The notes under the pieces were generated by a model. That model ran no database searches. It saw only the letters and a program-made list of their open reading frames with translations, and had not been told where the DNA came from. A program made the position numbers and the translations under genes. From contig NZ_MDDN01000010.1 in NCBI RefSeq assembly GCF_001708185.1, forward strand, positions 1 to 64,000: a stretch of 64,000 nt of DNA. Direction: 5' to 3'. Shown in pieces: positions 54,848-63,851 of this stretch (position 1 is the stretch's first letter; the number at the start of each line of letters is the position of its first letter). This DNA comes from Lysinibacillus xylanilyticus (GTDB taxonomy: Bacteria; Bacillota; Bacilli; Bacillales_A; Planococcaceae).

Positions 54848-55507
54848 TTGATTCAAAAACTACGTACCGTAACCCTTACTAACGGCAATATTAAAGACTT
54901 AGCAGCAGACTTTGAACAATTAAATATCCGTGGGTCTGTTGCTATACATCAAGAAGTACGACTACAAAAAATCTCCACTCATGGACATAGTTCTTTTCAC
55001 TCCCCCGTGGCAGTACAAGTTTTAAATAGTACCGGATCATGTACGATAAAGGATTTTTGTGAGATTAATGAAATGAAGAGTGCCGGCAGTTTAAAAATGC
55101 GCAATGGGCAAGTATTGAATTTAAATAGTTCTGGAAAATTAACCATTGAACAAAGACTAGAAGCAGAAACTGTATATTCAATTGGCATTGTAAAAGCAGC
55201 AGAAATACTGACCAAACGTTTTCATTTAAAACTGTCTGGTGAAAGTGAAATTGGAGAGCTTATTGCAGATGAAGTGTGGATAGAAAAGGATAAGATTTCT
55301 ATCCTCCCATTATTAAAGAAAAAATTGATTTGCAATTGTATAAAAGGGAAAAATTTACGTCTTTCCTATACGAATGCGGAAATCGTTGACGGAGATGTTG
55401 TGACAGTAGGGAGCAATTGTAAGATCAAAACACTTTACTATACAGAAAGCTATTCAATTGCTCCAAATGCTAAAGTACAACAAATAATACGGAGGGAAAA
55501 TGAATGA
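54848..55507 (+). CDS. Bactofilin-like beta-helical protein
   Basis: A 219-aa protein with short repeating beta-type units. The late VDGDVVTVGSNCKIKTLYY segment resembles polymer-forming cytoskeletal (bactofilin) proteins of Bacillales; the early repeats are irregular. The assignment to that family is tentative. The start is TTG at 54848, after GAGGTG. It overlaps the next gene by 4 bases (ATGA). A MarR gene and inverted-repeat operator are directly upstream. Confidence 0.62.
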   Translation: MIQKLRTVTLTNGNIKDLAADFEQLNIRGSVAIHQEVRLQKISTHGHSSFHSPVAVQVLNSTGSCTIKDFCEINEMKSAGSLKMRNGQVLNLNSSGKLTIEQRLEAETVYSIGIVKAAEILTKRFHLKLSGESEIGELIADEVWIEKDKISILPLLKKKLICNCIKGKNLRLSYTNAEIVDGDVVTVGSNCKIKTLYYTESYSIAPNAKVQQIIRRENE

Positions 55508-55785
55508 CAATCATAAAAATCATTCAAGCCTTTTTTTGCTCATTAGCACTCCTTGTATTATCTGTCCTCTACGCAGGCTTGGTCTTAAGTGCATTATTAG
55601 CAATACTAGCTGGCATTTTACGAACGTTTGGCCTTGATCAAATAAAGATGAGCATATGGTATGGCGTCGATCTTCCAGTTATGTTCAGCATTCCTCTAGC
55701 CCTCCTTGTCGCTTTATTGCTTTTCTTTTGTTCAATGTATGTCAAACGATCTATCCAATTCTGCTTTTCGAAGCTTAGGTACTAA
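55504..55785 (+). CDS. Small membrane protein
   Basis: A 93-aa protein with two long hydrophobic segments (about 5-38 and 53-78) and a short basic C-terminus. I do not recognise the family. Its ATG overlaps the stop of the bactofilin-like gene, so translation is coupled and the two proteins may act together at the membrane. A terminator follows. Confidence 0.72.
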   Translation: MTIIKIIQAFFCSLALLVLSVLYAGLVLSALLAILAGILRTFGLDQIKMSIWYGVDLPVMFSIPLALLVALLLFFCSMYVKRSIQFCFSKLRY

Positions 55786-55790
55786 AATGT

Positions 55791-55826
55791 AAAAGCACAC
55801 CTTTTTTTAATAAAAGATGTGCTTCT
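55791..55826 (+). terminator. Terminator of the bactofilin-like operon
   Basis: AAAGCACA pairs with TGTGCTT, with an inner A/T-rich stem (CTTTT/AAAAG). Confidence 0.65.
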
Positions 55827-56004
55827 CCCCCTATTTTATCTTGTATGGTCTATAGGTCGCTCGACAAGGAAGCTGTGTTGCGTATAATCTAGTCGCTACC
55901 CTAATTTCAGTACCTTTTATGCTAGGTGGTAATATATTTGTGAACGCATTCTATTTAGAAATTGGATCAATTCGCGGCTTCAATTCCTGGGATCTTTATG
56001 TAAG

Positions 56005-56724
56005 TTATATACGTTCAGATCCTTTTGTTACGAGCCATTCCTCTATATCGTTGTATAACTGTTGTTTATCTTGCTCATATATAATGGCGATTTCTTGCCC
56101 GTAGGCATAATTAAATGTTACATAGCCACCTAACATCTGATAGAAAAATTTACAAATATACGAGTTCTCCATTATCAAATCTGGAAGAAAAGCAGCTTTA
56201 AACATTTTAGCTAGGTCTTGTAGTGTAGGCCCCTCCTCTTTTGGTGGTAAACGTAAAAAATGATAATTTTGTGAGTCAGAACAAGGCTCGTAATACATGG
56301 GGCCTTCTTGAGCTTCGCCGTAAACTTGATGATATAGATTATCTAGCACTACCGTAAATATTTCATCGTCTTCAACCCCGCTCTTTTGCACAGTTAGTAC
56401 GCGATCAGCGTGGCGAGGCAACCAGAGCAGCTGATCGACCTCAGGATGTACAGCTAGAAAATCACCATCAATTGTTGTGCCAATAACTATGCACTCACCG
56501 ATTTGTTGCTGAGTAATCGGACTCCCTTCGTTATGCTCCCAGAAATCGTATTCAACAAAAGGCTTTAGTACCTCACTATCGGGTAAGTGAACATATATCC
56601 ATCCTCTATAAGTTCCTGCTCCAAACTGTTGCAGAAATGTTAGATAGCCTGGCGGAAAAAATATTGCCTCAATCTCCACAAGAAAGTCATGTTGAAATGG
56701 TTTAGGCTGACTGACAAAATACAT
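56005..56724 (-). CDS. SMI1/KNR4 (SUKH)-type protein
   Basis: A 239-aa protein of the SMI1/KNR4 superfamily: FFPPGYLTFLQQFGAGTYRG is the typical N-terminal part and TTIDGDFLAVHPE with LLWLPRHADRVL the core. SUKH proteins are common immunity proteins against contact-dependent toxins and also occur singly. I chose the ATG at 56724, six bases after AGGAGGA; the ATG at 56730 overlaps that site. It lies 11 bp behind the ankyrin gene in one operon. No toxin gene is adjacent. Confidence 0.78.
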   Translation of the reverse strand: MYFVSQPKPFQHDFLVEIEAIFFPPGYLTFLQQFGAGTYRGWIYVHLPDSEVLKPFVEYDFWEHNEGSPITQQQIGECIVIGTTIDGDFLAVHPEVDQLLWLPRHADRVLTVQKSGVEDDEIFTVVLDNLYHQVYGEAQEGPMYYEPCSDSQNYHFLRLPPKEEGPTLQDLAKMFKAAFLPDLIMENSYICKFFYQMLGGYVTFNYAYGQEIAIIYEQDKQQLYNDIEEWLVTKGSERI

Positions 56725-56735
56725 AGACATTCCTC

Positions 56736-57815
56736 CTACAGTTCCCCCTCAAGAAACTTGATAAGGTATATTTCCGGCTTAACAAGAAAATCTTTAAAAC
56801 TGCACAAATCTGCATATTCTTGATGCTCTACATCATAGCAACCAATCTGCCCTTTCTTCTTTGAATTCCATACTATCTGTAAATCTGAATAATTGTAAAT
56901 ATTTGCCGATAAACGCAGTAGCCTTTGACGACCACCCTTCATTTCAATCGTATCCGTTAGTGTAAAAAAGTCTATATAGCTAATTCCATAATCATTTGCA
57001 TCTAGATCAAGGCGTAGCTTGTCTCCCGTAAGAAAGCTAATCAGTTCATCACTCAACTTATATTTTTTCAGCGCATACTTTTTGTTCTCTACATCATGTA
57101 GCTCAGATGGCTCTAGTGATTTCAAATAATCGGCCAAAGCTGTATTTTTATTGCCAACTGCAATCGTATATGGACGCTCACCATCTTTTTCTGCTAAAGT
57201 AACATCCGCTCCACGCTCTACTAAGTATTGCACCATAGCTAGATTTCCCATTCGTGTTGCCTCTGTTAATGGAGTTGCTTCATAAGGATAAACCATATCT
57301 GGACTATTATAGTTGATGTCCACCCCTTGATCGAGTAGATATGTAATGGTCTTCATATCATGGTTTGACACAGCTTGACGCAATACGGGACCACCGTGTT
57401 GCTTTACATCCAAACCTAGTTCATGAATGAGTGGAATATTTTTTTTATTACCATAGTAAGCCTGTGAATAGGCGCCAGACCCGACTTGATTGAGCATGTC
57501 TAGCTTCGCTCCATGCGCTACAATATAGCGAATTATATCTCCCTTGCAATAACGAACAGCTTGCAAAAACGCTGGATTATTTTCAACGTTTAGGTTAACA
57601 CCATGATCTACTAATAGCTTTATAACATCTAATCTTTGACAATTAAGCGCCATATCTAAAGGACTTAGCGAGATATACCTACTCAATATAATGTCTTCTT
57701 CAATATCCCAGCCTACTTTGATGGCAGCCTGTAAAGCTGGAATATTCCCTTTGTAAATATGCATAGCAATTTCCGGTAGATCATTAAACTTCCCAACACC
57801 TTTTAGAGTAATCAT
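56736..57815 (-). CDS. Ankyrin-repeat protein, probable immunity-type
   Basis: About 359 aa. At least four or five ankyrin repeats are visible (LDVIKLLVDHGVNLNV, KTITYLLDQGVDINYN, LAMVQYLVERGADVTLAEKDG), covering about residues 20-240. A C-terminal domain of mixed character follows (DLDANDYGISYIDFFTL). The frame is open upstream to an ATG at 57872; I prefer 57815 because GGGAGGA lies 11 bases before it, but the longer form is possible. It is first in an operon with the SUKH protein. Confidence 0.78.
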   Translation of the reverse strand: MITLKGVGKFNDLPEIAMHIYKGNIPALQAAIKVGWDIEEDIILSRYISLSPLDMALNCQRLDVIKLLVDHGVNLNVENNPAFLQAVRYCKGDIIRYIVAHGAKLDMLNQVGSGAYSQAYYGNKKNIPLIHELGLDVKQHGGPVLRQAVSNHDMKTITYLLDQGVDINYNSPDMVYPYEATPLTEATRMGNLAMVQYLVERGADVTLAEKDGERPYTIAVGNKNTALADYLKSLEPSELHDVENKKYALKKYKLSDELISFLTGDKLRLDLDANDYGISYIDFFTLTDTIEMKGGRQRLLRLSANIYNYSDLQIVWNSKKKGQIGCYDVEHQEYADLCSFKDFLVKPEIYLIKFLEGEL

Positions 57816-58012
57816 CCAGTTCCCGTTCCTCCCTAAAGTTTCATGAAAAATTTGCTTTAATTGAAGGGACATCTTTGATTAATGGTCTCCATTCAACTTT
57901 TTTTGATTAAATCATGATGATTTTGTCATTAATTATACTCTACTGTAATATATTTATTAATATGGATGATAGTTTTCAACTATACTTATTTTGTAATTAA
58001 AATTTTTTTGGA

Positions 58013-58483
58013 TTATCACCAAAAGTTTTGGATGACATTTTTTTAAGTATATACCTGTATATTAGTTGATTGGAGTGGAAACCGGGCGACTCCTTGGGGA
58101 TTAGCGATAGGGGAACGAAGGCTAAGAGCATCATGTCCTGTGATAACGCCTTCGTGACCAACATCGTGCTGCTGCCGCTACGTTTGCACTACGCTTTCGC
58201 GCAAAAAACATCCTGCTGCTGCCGCTACGTTTGCACTACGCTTTCGCGCAAAAAACATCCTGCTGCTGCCGCTACGTTAACACTACGCTTTCGCGCAAAA
58301 AACATCCTGCTGCTGCCGCTACGTTAACACTACGCTTTCGCGCAAAAAACATCCTGCTGCTGCCGCTACGTTTGCACTACGCTTTCGCGCAAAAAAACAT
58401 CTGTTGGCCCGAGACCCTGGAGCGAAGCGTCAGCGGTAAAGCGCCCAGTCGGAATGGAAATCAACCGCTCGTTATGGTGATGA
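58013..58483 (-). mobile_element. Element B, 471-bp inverted-repeat element
   Basis: This is the same family as elements A and C, in reverse orientation. The outer ends are TTATCACC and GGTGATGA, the inner ends AGTTGATTGGAGTGG (58064) and CGCCCAGTCGGAATGGAAAT with CAACC (to 58466). It includes the tail CACCAAAAGTTTTGGATGAC shared with elements C and D. The interior holds five tandem 47-bp units. It has no coding capacity. Confidence 0.78.
58168..58403. repeat. 47-bp tandem repeat, five units
   Basis: Units begin at 58168, 58215, 58262, 58309 and 58356, each GCTGCTGCCGCTACG...CGCAAAAAACATCCT. They differ only at a TTTGCAC/TTAACAC site and at the end of the last unit. Element A carries a single such unit, so copy number varies within one genome. 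Confidence 0.92.
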
Positions 58484-58506
58484 GCCGATTTTTTGGAAAC
58501 AAAAAA

Positions 58507-58544
58507 ATAGAACCTTCAATCCAAAATTAGATTGAAGGTTCTAT
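58507..58544 (-). terminator. Terminator of mqo
   Basis: ATAGAACCTTCAATC pairs perfectly with GATTGAAGGTTCTAT; A-rich and T-rich flanks on the two strands. Confidence 0.85.
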
Positions 58545-58597
58545 ATTATATGTCGTAGAAACATGATGCTTACATCCACTGTTTCTACATCAAAATT

Positions 58598-60079
58598 TTA
58601 TTTTAAACGAAGGGCTTCGTCTGTAGAAGCATTAATTTCATTAAGAAGCTCTGGGTTTTCTGCTAATTTTTTGCCATAAGATGGGATCATTTCTTTGATT
58701 TTAGGTTCCCATTCTTTAACATTTTGAGGGAAGCATTTATTGATTACCTCAAGCATAACGTGTACAGCAGTAGAAGCACCAGGAGAAGCTCCAAGTAATG
58801 CAGCAATTGAGCCATCAGAAGCACTTACAACTTCCGTACCAAATTGAAGCGTTCCTTTACCACCAGCTTGTGTATCTTTAATAACTTGTACACGTTGACC
58901 AGCTACAATAATATCCCAATCGTCGCTCTTAGCATTCGGGATGAATTCACGTAGCTCTTCCATACGTTGTTCTTTAGATAGCATAAGTTGTTGGATTAAA
59001 TATTTTGTTAATCCCATTTCTTTAACCCCTGCCGCTAATAACGTTGTAATATTATGCGGTTTTACAGAAGCAAATAAATCCATATTCGAACCTGTTTTTA
59101 AGAACTTAGGTGAGAAACCTGCGAACGGTCCAAATAGTAATGATTTTTTGTTATCAATGTAACGTGTATCAAGATGCGGAACAGACATTGGTGGAGCACC
59201 AACTTTAGCTTTTCCGTATACTTTTGCATGATGTTGGTCAGTAACTTCTTGATTTTTACATGCCAAGAATAATCCACTGATTGGGAATCCACCAATATGT
59301 TTTCCTTCAGGAATACCTGATTTTTGAAGCAACTCTAGGCTTCCTCCACCAGCTCCAAGGAAGACAAATTTCGCTGTATGGTATTCCATTTTACAGCCGT
59401 TTTTGTCATGCACTCGTACTTCCCATGAACCGTCGCTAGTACGTTTCATGCTTTCAACACTATGATTGTAGTTGATATCAACGTCTTTAGTTTTTAAGTG
59501 ATCGAATAACATACGTGTTAATGCACCAAAGTTAACGTCTGTACCAGTATCAATTTTTGTCGCAGCGATAGCTTCATCTGCTGGACGATCCTGCATAATA
59601 AGAGGAATCCATTCCTTTAGTTTTTCTGGGTTATCAGAAAATTCCATACCTTGGAATAAAGGATTTTTTGTCATCGTTTCATGACGTTTCTTTAGAAACT
59701 CTACATTGTCTTCCCCTTGTACTAAACTCATATGAGGTAAAGGCATAATAAAGTCTTGTGGATTACTGATCAGTTTATTGTTCACAAGATAAGACCAAAA
59801 CTGTTTTGAAACATGGAACTGTTCATTAACGTTAATCGCTTTACTAATATCGATTGACCCGTCTTTTTTCTCTGAAGTGTAGTTAAGCTCACAAAGTGCC
59901 GCATGCCCAGTTCCCGCATTATTTAATTCGTGAGAACTTTCTTCACCTGCTTTATCAAGCTGCTCAAACACTGTAATTTTCCAATCTGGTGCTAATTCTT
60001 TAAGTAATGTCCCCAAAGTAGCACTCATGATTCCGGCACCAATTAAGATAACATCTGATTTAATTTGTCTGTTACTCAT
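58598..60079 (-). CDS. mqo: Malate:quinone oxidoreductase
   Basis: Mqo oxidises malate to oxaloacetate and passes electrons to the quinone pool at the membrane. The FAD site [20 protein letters not shown] opens the protein. Typical segments are [32 protein letters not shown] and [17 protein letters not shown]. The 493-aa length is normal. AAGGAAGG precedes the ATG. It is monocistronic. Confidence 0.95.
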   Translation of the reverse strand: MSNRQIKSDVILIGAGIMSATLGTLLKELAPDWKITVFEQLDKAGEESSHELNNAGTGHAALCELNYTSEKKDGSIDISKAINVNEQFHVSKQFWSYLVNNKLISNPQDFIMPLPHMSLVQGEDNVEFLKKRHETMTKNPLFQGMEFSDNPEKLKEWIPLIMQDRPADEAIAATKIDTGTDVNFGALTRMLFDHLKTKDVDINYNHSVESMKRTSDGSWEVRVHDKNGCKMEYHTAKFVFLGAGGGSLELLQKSGIPEGKHIGGFPISGLFLACKNQEVTDQHHAKVYGKAKVGAPPMSVPHLDTRYIDNKKSLLFGPFAGFSPKFLKTGSNMDLFASVKPHNITTLLAAGVKEMGLTKYLIQQLMLSKEQRMEELREFIPNAKSDDWDIIVAGQRVQVIKDTQAGGKGTLQFGTEVVSASDGSIAALLGASPGASTAVHVMLEVINKCFPQNVKEWEPKIKEMIPSYGKKLAENPELLNEINASTDEALRLK

Positions 60080-60541
60080 TTTTACCTTCCTTATATATTA
60101 AGATTTGCAGAAAGGATGTAAGCTCTCCTGCTTCAGTAAGCCATGGAGTAACTTTTGAGCACACCTTTTCTGTATCAATTATTACCTTATTGCAGTTTAT
60201 CACAATTACCTAAAGATTAAAATATTAACTATCTATATGAGAGTTATGTGCATTTTTCGAGCCTTCCTCTTAATAAATCAAGAGAAAAACCTCCTATTCC
60301 CTCATCAAGAAATCCAGCATTTATTGAATCTTTATGGAATAATTGTCCTAAAATTGGCTAGCATTTTCATATAATAATGAGGATTTTTTAATTATTATAT
60401 CTCTATAATAACATAAAAAGATGGAACCAGTCTTGTTTTTACACCAGCCCCACTCCACATTAAAATATAGCGAATTTTCACAATATTTTCTAGTGCTATT
60501 TTAAAATTATTTCTTTTTTATTTTAACGCAAGTTGAAATAT
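60080..60541. other. Intergenic region upstream of mqo
   Basis: About 460 bp, AT-rich, without a convincing open frame. The mqo promoter must be here, but no clear -35/-10 pair stands out, and no terminator for the gene at 60542 is obvious. Confidence 0.45.
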
Positions 60542-61309
60542 CTATACTTCGACGGGACTTTTTATTTTCCAACCATCTATTTCAAAACCACCAGCCTGAT
60601 TAAATACATGGTTTACTAACTCTTCATAAATCTCGATCATCTTTTGTTTATCCGCTTCTTGTAATGCTTTTAAAAACATTTCTTTAAATATTGAATCGGG
60701 AAAAGCCTTTTTCACATATTTCTTACTGTATATTGGATCTACAAGGTAGGACCTAATTTGATAATAAGGAATGCTTTCTAAATTTAAAAACCTACAGTAC
60801 TCCGAGAATAAATTAGCTAATGAATTATAATAGACAAAGTGGAAATCTTCTTTGTCTTGTTCACAACAATCTTTTAAATTATCTAATGAATCCCATAGTA
60901 AATACTTTTTTATTTCTAAAGCTGTTTTATTTAGTTCATCGTATTTTTTATTTAGCCATTTTTCAGCCTCGATTCTTATTTCACTAATTATTCCCGTGTT
61001 ATCGAATAAAATCTCTCCTGTAATAAACTGAATCATGGACATTGTTCTATGGTTTTGAAAATCCTCTTGAAAGTATTTTTGAATTTGTTTTGGAGGGTTA
61101 GCAAAATATTCTATAAGAAAGCCATTAATAATTTTATTTCCTCTCTCTCTCCAATCTACATCATCAGTTAAAATAATATGTATATCTATATCAGAACGCT
61201 TTGAAGGATTTCCAGTAACATAACTCCCACATACAAGTGCACCTACGACATCATTTCTGTTCTTCCAATCTTTTAAAAACTCTCCAAGTGCAATTTGCCA
61301 TTCTTCCAT
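60542..61309 (-). CDS. Nucleotidyltransferase-domain protein
   Basis: A 255-aa protein of the DNA-polymerase-beta-like nucleotidyltransferase fold. GSYVTGNPSKRSDIDIHII carries the GS...DxD catalytic signature near residue 30, and a helical C-terminal domain follows (KWLNKKYDELNK, EYCRFLNLESIPYY). Such proteins resemble aminoglycoside/streptomycin adenylyltransferases in layout, but the substrate cannot be told. I chose the ATG at 61309, after AAAGGTGATG. Confidence 0.72.
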   Translation of the reverse strand: MEEWQIALGEFLKDWKNRNDVVGALVCGSYVTGNPSKRSDIDIHIILTDDVDWRERGNKIINGFLIEYFANPPKQIQKYFQEDFQNHRTMSMIQFITGEILFDNTGIISEIRIEAEKWLNKKYDELNKTALEIKKYLLWDSLDNLKDCCEQDKEDFHFVYYNSLANLFSEYCRFLNLESIPYYQIRSYLVDPIYSKKYVKKAFPDSIFKEMFLKALQEADKQKMIEIYEELVNHVFNQAGGFEIDGWKIKSPVEV

Positions 61310-61525
61310 AAAATTATCATCACCTTTCTCAAATATAAAATCGTTCAATACCGATATATTCAATATTTGTTTAGATAACCCTTCCGGAACTAATGACGCT
61401 GAATATGAAAAAACACAGCATTTTTAGCTGCATTAATTACGTTATTATCATGAAAGAACTTGGTGATAAAATCATTTTTTTATAACCTCCAACATTGTCT
61501 CTCCTTCACTTTTTCCGTTAATGGG

Positions 61526-62119
61526 TTATTCATTAAACATCCTATTTATATTATTAAGTTCTATCTTTTCTTCTTCTTTTCGATAATCGCGATAATCATT
61601 TTCTTCAGTAATTATTAGTCGTTCTTCTTGAAAGAATGATAACAAACGCCCTACTTCTTTTATTAGCTTTGGCTTGATATCATTTAGTATTTCTCTTCTA
61701 CTATTAAATTCATTTTTATCCCATTCATCTCCTTGCATTAGTTTAGGTATTGAATCAATTCCTGTTATATATGTAAGCCCTAAAAATCGAAGAAATGAAT
61801 ATCCACTGCAATAATCATCATATAACTGCTCCATTATCTCTACTACATCACCTTTTTCAAATATGATGTTTTTCAAAAGAGAAATAATCCGTGACTGTTC
61901 AAACTCTCCAAGTGGAATTTCCATCTTTATTATCTTCACTAATTCAGTTTTAATATGCTTTTTTCTATAATCTAAATCAAGTAAGTTAAAGTAAAAGTCA
62001 TGGTTATAAATACTTTCAATTTCTTGTGTTTTATAAAGCCATTCTTCAAATTCTGAGATGCTAATATATCCTTTATATATTTTATAAAACTGTTTTTGAA
62101 TATCCGCTTTACTATTCAT
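61526..62119 (-). CDS. Uncharacterised helical protein
   Basis: I do not recognise it. About 197 aa, mostly charged helices; the N-terminal FYKIYKGYISISEFEEWLYK and EEWLYKTQEIESIY segments resemble those of small regulatory or immunity-type proteins, but this is weak. The ATG at 62119 has GGAG 12 bases upstream; an earlier ATG at 62158 has no ribosome-binding site. The stop is followed by the nucleotidyltransferase region without a clear link. Confidence 0.6.
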   Translation of the reverse strand: MNSKADIQKQFYKIYKGYISISEFEEWLYKTQEIESIYNHDFYFNLLDLDYRKKHIKTELVKIIKMEIPLGEFEQSRIISLLKNIIFEKGDVVEIMEQLYDDYCSGYSFLRFLGLTYITGIDSIPKLMQGDEWDKNEFNSRREILNDIKPKLIKEVGRLLSFFQEERLIITEENDYRDYRKEEEKIELNNINRMFNE

Positions 62120-62200
62120 TTTTTTCTTCAACTCCTTCAATATTTCTATTTGCAACATAACAAGAACTATTTTGTTTTTTGGTTCAAAGCTTTAGAGGTT

Positions 62201-62240
62201 AAATAAAAGGAATTGGATAAAAATCCAATCCCTTTTATTT
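62201..62240. terminator. Bidirectional terminator
   Basis: AAATAAAAGG...ATTGG pairs with CCAAT...CCTTTTATTT; strong A/T flanks. It lies 35 bp past the stop of the small gene at 62275. Confidence 0.75.
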
Positions 62241-62274
62241 AACCTTGACTCTGTGTCTAGACTATACATTACAC

Positions 62275-62427
62275 TTATTTAAAAAAATCAGCCAAATAGG
62301 TTTGAATAGATTCAGGTAATATTTGAAAGAACAATCCTTCATATTTAATGTCGAGAATACCAGCAATGAAAACCATAATAATGATGACAAATACAAGGGG
62401 TTTCTTATTTTTAGAAATCCACTTCAA
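62275..62427 (-). CDS. 50-aa single-span membrane protein
   Basis: A short frame with a strong ribosome-binding site (GAGGAGG) and a TTG start at 62427. The product is KWISKNKKPLVFVIIIMVFI and a polar C-terminus ending TYLADFFK, one membrane span. The terminator at 62201 fits its end. The family is unknown. Confidence 0.55.
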   Translation of the reverse strand: MKWISKNKKPLVFVIIIMVFIAGILDIKYEGLFFQILPESIQTYLADFFK

Positions 62428-62635
62428 TAGGTTCCCCTCCTCTGAATAACTTAATAGTTTGCAAGTTAAGTATATATTGATTCATGTGAGATATAAACCA
62501 ATCCTTTTGATGATCATAACATTCTCTGTCACCCAAGTTGGGAATGTTACATAAATTAAAATGATGCTGTTCTAAAGTATTATAAATTGATTTCAAATCA
62601 ATCCCTTTGGATAAACAATACTTCTGTCTCACCAA
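62411..62635 (-). CDS. Possible small protein or gene fragment
   Basis: A 74-codon frame that overlaps the 50-aa gene by 17 bases. It starts at a TTG without a ribosome-binding site, so it may be the C-terminal part of a truncated gene. The sequence (HHFNLCNIPNLGDRECYDHQ and so on) looks coding but is not recognised. Confidence 0.35.
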   Translation of the reverse strand: MVRQKYCLSKGIDLKSIYNTLEQHHFNLCNIPNLGDRECYDHQKDWFISHMNQYILNLQTIKLFRGGEPIEVDF

Positions 62636-62657
62636 TACCGTTTAGAAAGGAATGGCT

Positions 62658-63149
62658 ATGGTAAATTTTAAATCGTTTCGTGGGGTCGTTACACAGATTG
62701 AAGATTTTTCGATTGGGCAAAATGGAGAAAGAGAAGGCTGTTATAAACTTATGACGGTAGTAGATGATACTGGCGGCATCGTCAATTTTGTCATCTCTCC
62801 TTCCACTTACTTTGTAAACCAAGAAATCGTGACTCTCCGTGATCGGATTACTGGATATTATGATGGAGATGCACCTGTACCGTTGATATACCCACCTCAA
62901 TATCGTGCACTCATCGTTGTTAAGGAAAATAATTTTCAAAATGTTAAAGTCGACTTTTTCAATAGCCAATTAGTGAGTAGTGATGGCCAATTACAACTAA
63001 ATCTCTCTCCCTCTACTGTTATCTCGCTAAAAAACGGGCAGCCTTTTTTAAAAAGCCCAACAAATCGAAACCTAATTGTTATCTATGGTCCTACTACAAG
63101 AAGCATTCCTGCGCAAACCACACCGTATAAAATAATCGTTTGGTGTTAA
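62658..63149 (+). CDS. Uncharacterised beta-rich protein
   Basis: I do not recognise it. 163 aa, rich in beta-strand patterns (FRGVVTQIEDFSIGQNGERE, IVNFVISPSTYFVNQEIVTL), resembling an OB-type or similar small-barrel fold; no catalytic motif. I chose the ATG at 62658, six bases after AGAAAGGA; the ATG at 62652 overlaps that site. It is monocistronic. Confidence 0.7.
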   Translation: MVNFKSFRGVVTQIEDFSIGQNGEREGCYKLMTVVDDTGGIVNFVISPSTYFVNQEIVTLRDRITGYYDGDAPVPLIYPPQYRALIVVKENNFQNVKVDFFNSQLVSSDGQLQLNLSPSTVISLKNGQPFLKSPTNRNLIVIYGPTTRSIPAQTTPYKIIVWC

Positions 63150-63267
63150 CAATACAAAAGTATAACAACAATATTTCCCAGGAAAGAAAGCGAAATGTTT
63201 ACTCATCTGCGCAACATTTCTCTAGAAACCGATAATTGACTGCAAGTGAACCTAATGAAAAATAATT

Positions 63268-63308
63268 AAGCGGCTTAAGCCCTTTTATATATAGGACTCA
63301 AGCCGCTT
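63268..63308. terminator. Bidirectional terminator
   Basis: AAGCGGCTT pairs with AAGCCGCTT around a 23-nt A/T-rich interior. It lies between the genes at 62658 and 63384, about 120 and 75 bp from their stops. Confidence 0.7.
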
Positions 63309-63383
63309 CATGCATTTTTATTATTTCTATTGTCTACTTACAGAGAGCAATTCAAAATTGAGTAAGTTTATATCTTACTTTTC

Positions 63384-63653
63384 TTACACTTCATCTTTCA
63401 TTTCATGTAGCTGTTGCTTGATCTGCTCTAAGTATTCTTTATTTTGTTGGACTGTATCCAAATGCTCACCATATTGCACTGCATTCATAAAAGCATTTTC
63501 AGCATGCTCTAGATGATTGAAAGCATGCTCAATTGCTATCTCCTCGGGGTGTGACTTTGCGTGCTTTAATAAACGCTCTGCCTTTTGGACAGAGTTGCCG
63601 AACAAAGTGCTTGGATGATCCTTTTTCCAACTCGTATCTGAGTGTTTAGCCAA
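63384..63653 (-). CDS. Small histidine- and glutamate-rich helical protein
   Basis: I do not recognise the family. 89 aa, no cysteine and no membrane span, with repeated His residues (KHAKSHPEEIAIEHAFNHLEHA) and a glutamine/lysine-rich C-terminal helix (QNKEYLEQIKQQLHEMKDEV). The clean length, single frame and own terminator region support a real gene. It could be a small cytosolic stress or spore-associated protein; there is no direct evidence. Confidence 0.6.
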   Translation of the reverse strand: MAKHSDTSWKKDHPSTLFGNSVQKAERLLKHAKSHPEEIAIEHAFNHLEHAENAFMNAVQYGEHLDTVQQNKEYLEQIKQQLHEMKDEV

Positions 63654-63851
63654 TTATGCCTCTTCCCTTCCTGCTAATTAGATAAATTATCTAGACATAG
63701 TATTTTAAAATGTCCAGAAAATATGCACGGATGAATTAGCGAATAACCGCAAACCAAAAAACGCATTCTTAAACAAAAATTAGAAAAAGAGGCGGGAGAC
63801 TTCTGTACCTGTCGCTACGCCTTCGGTACAAAAGACATTTGCTGAAAGAAG

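Larger units (their letters stand above)
57816..58597. other. Intergenic region with element B
   Basis: About 780 bp between the ankyrin and mqo genes. It contains the ankyrin promoter region (TATAAT at about 57938 on the minus strand), element B (58013-58483) with its 47-bp tandem array, and the mqo terminator. The open frames inside the array are repeat artefacts. Confidence 0.65.

Noticed and set aside
58168..58403. Possible CRISPR array
   Set aside because: The units are directly adjacent, with no variable spacers, and no cas genes are near.
58070..58530. Open frames inside the 47-bp tandem array
   Set aside because: Repeat artefacts without ribosome-binding sites; the frame shifts between units because 47 is not a multiple of three.
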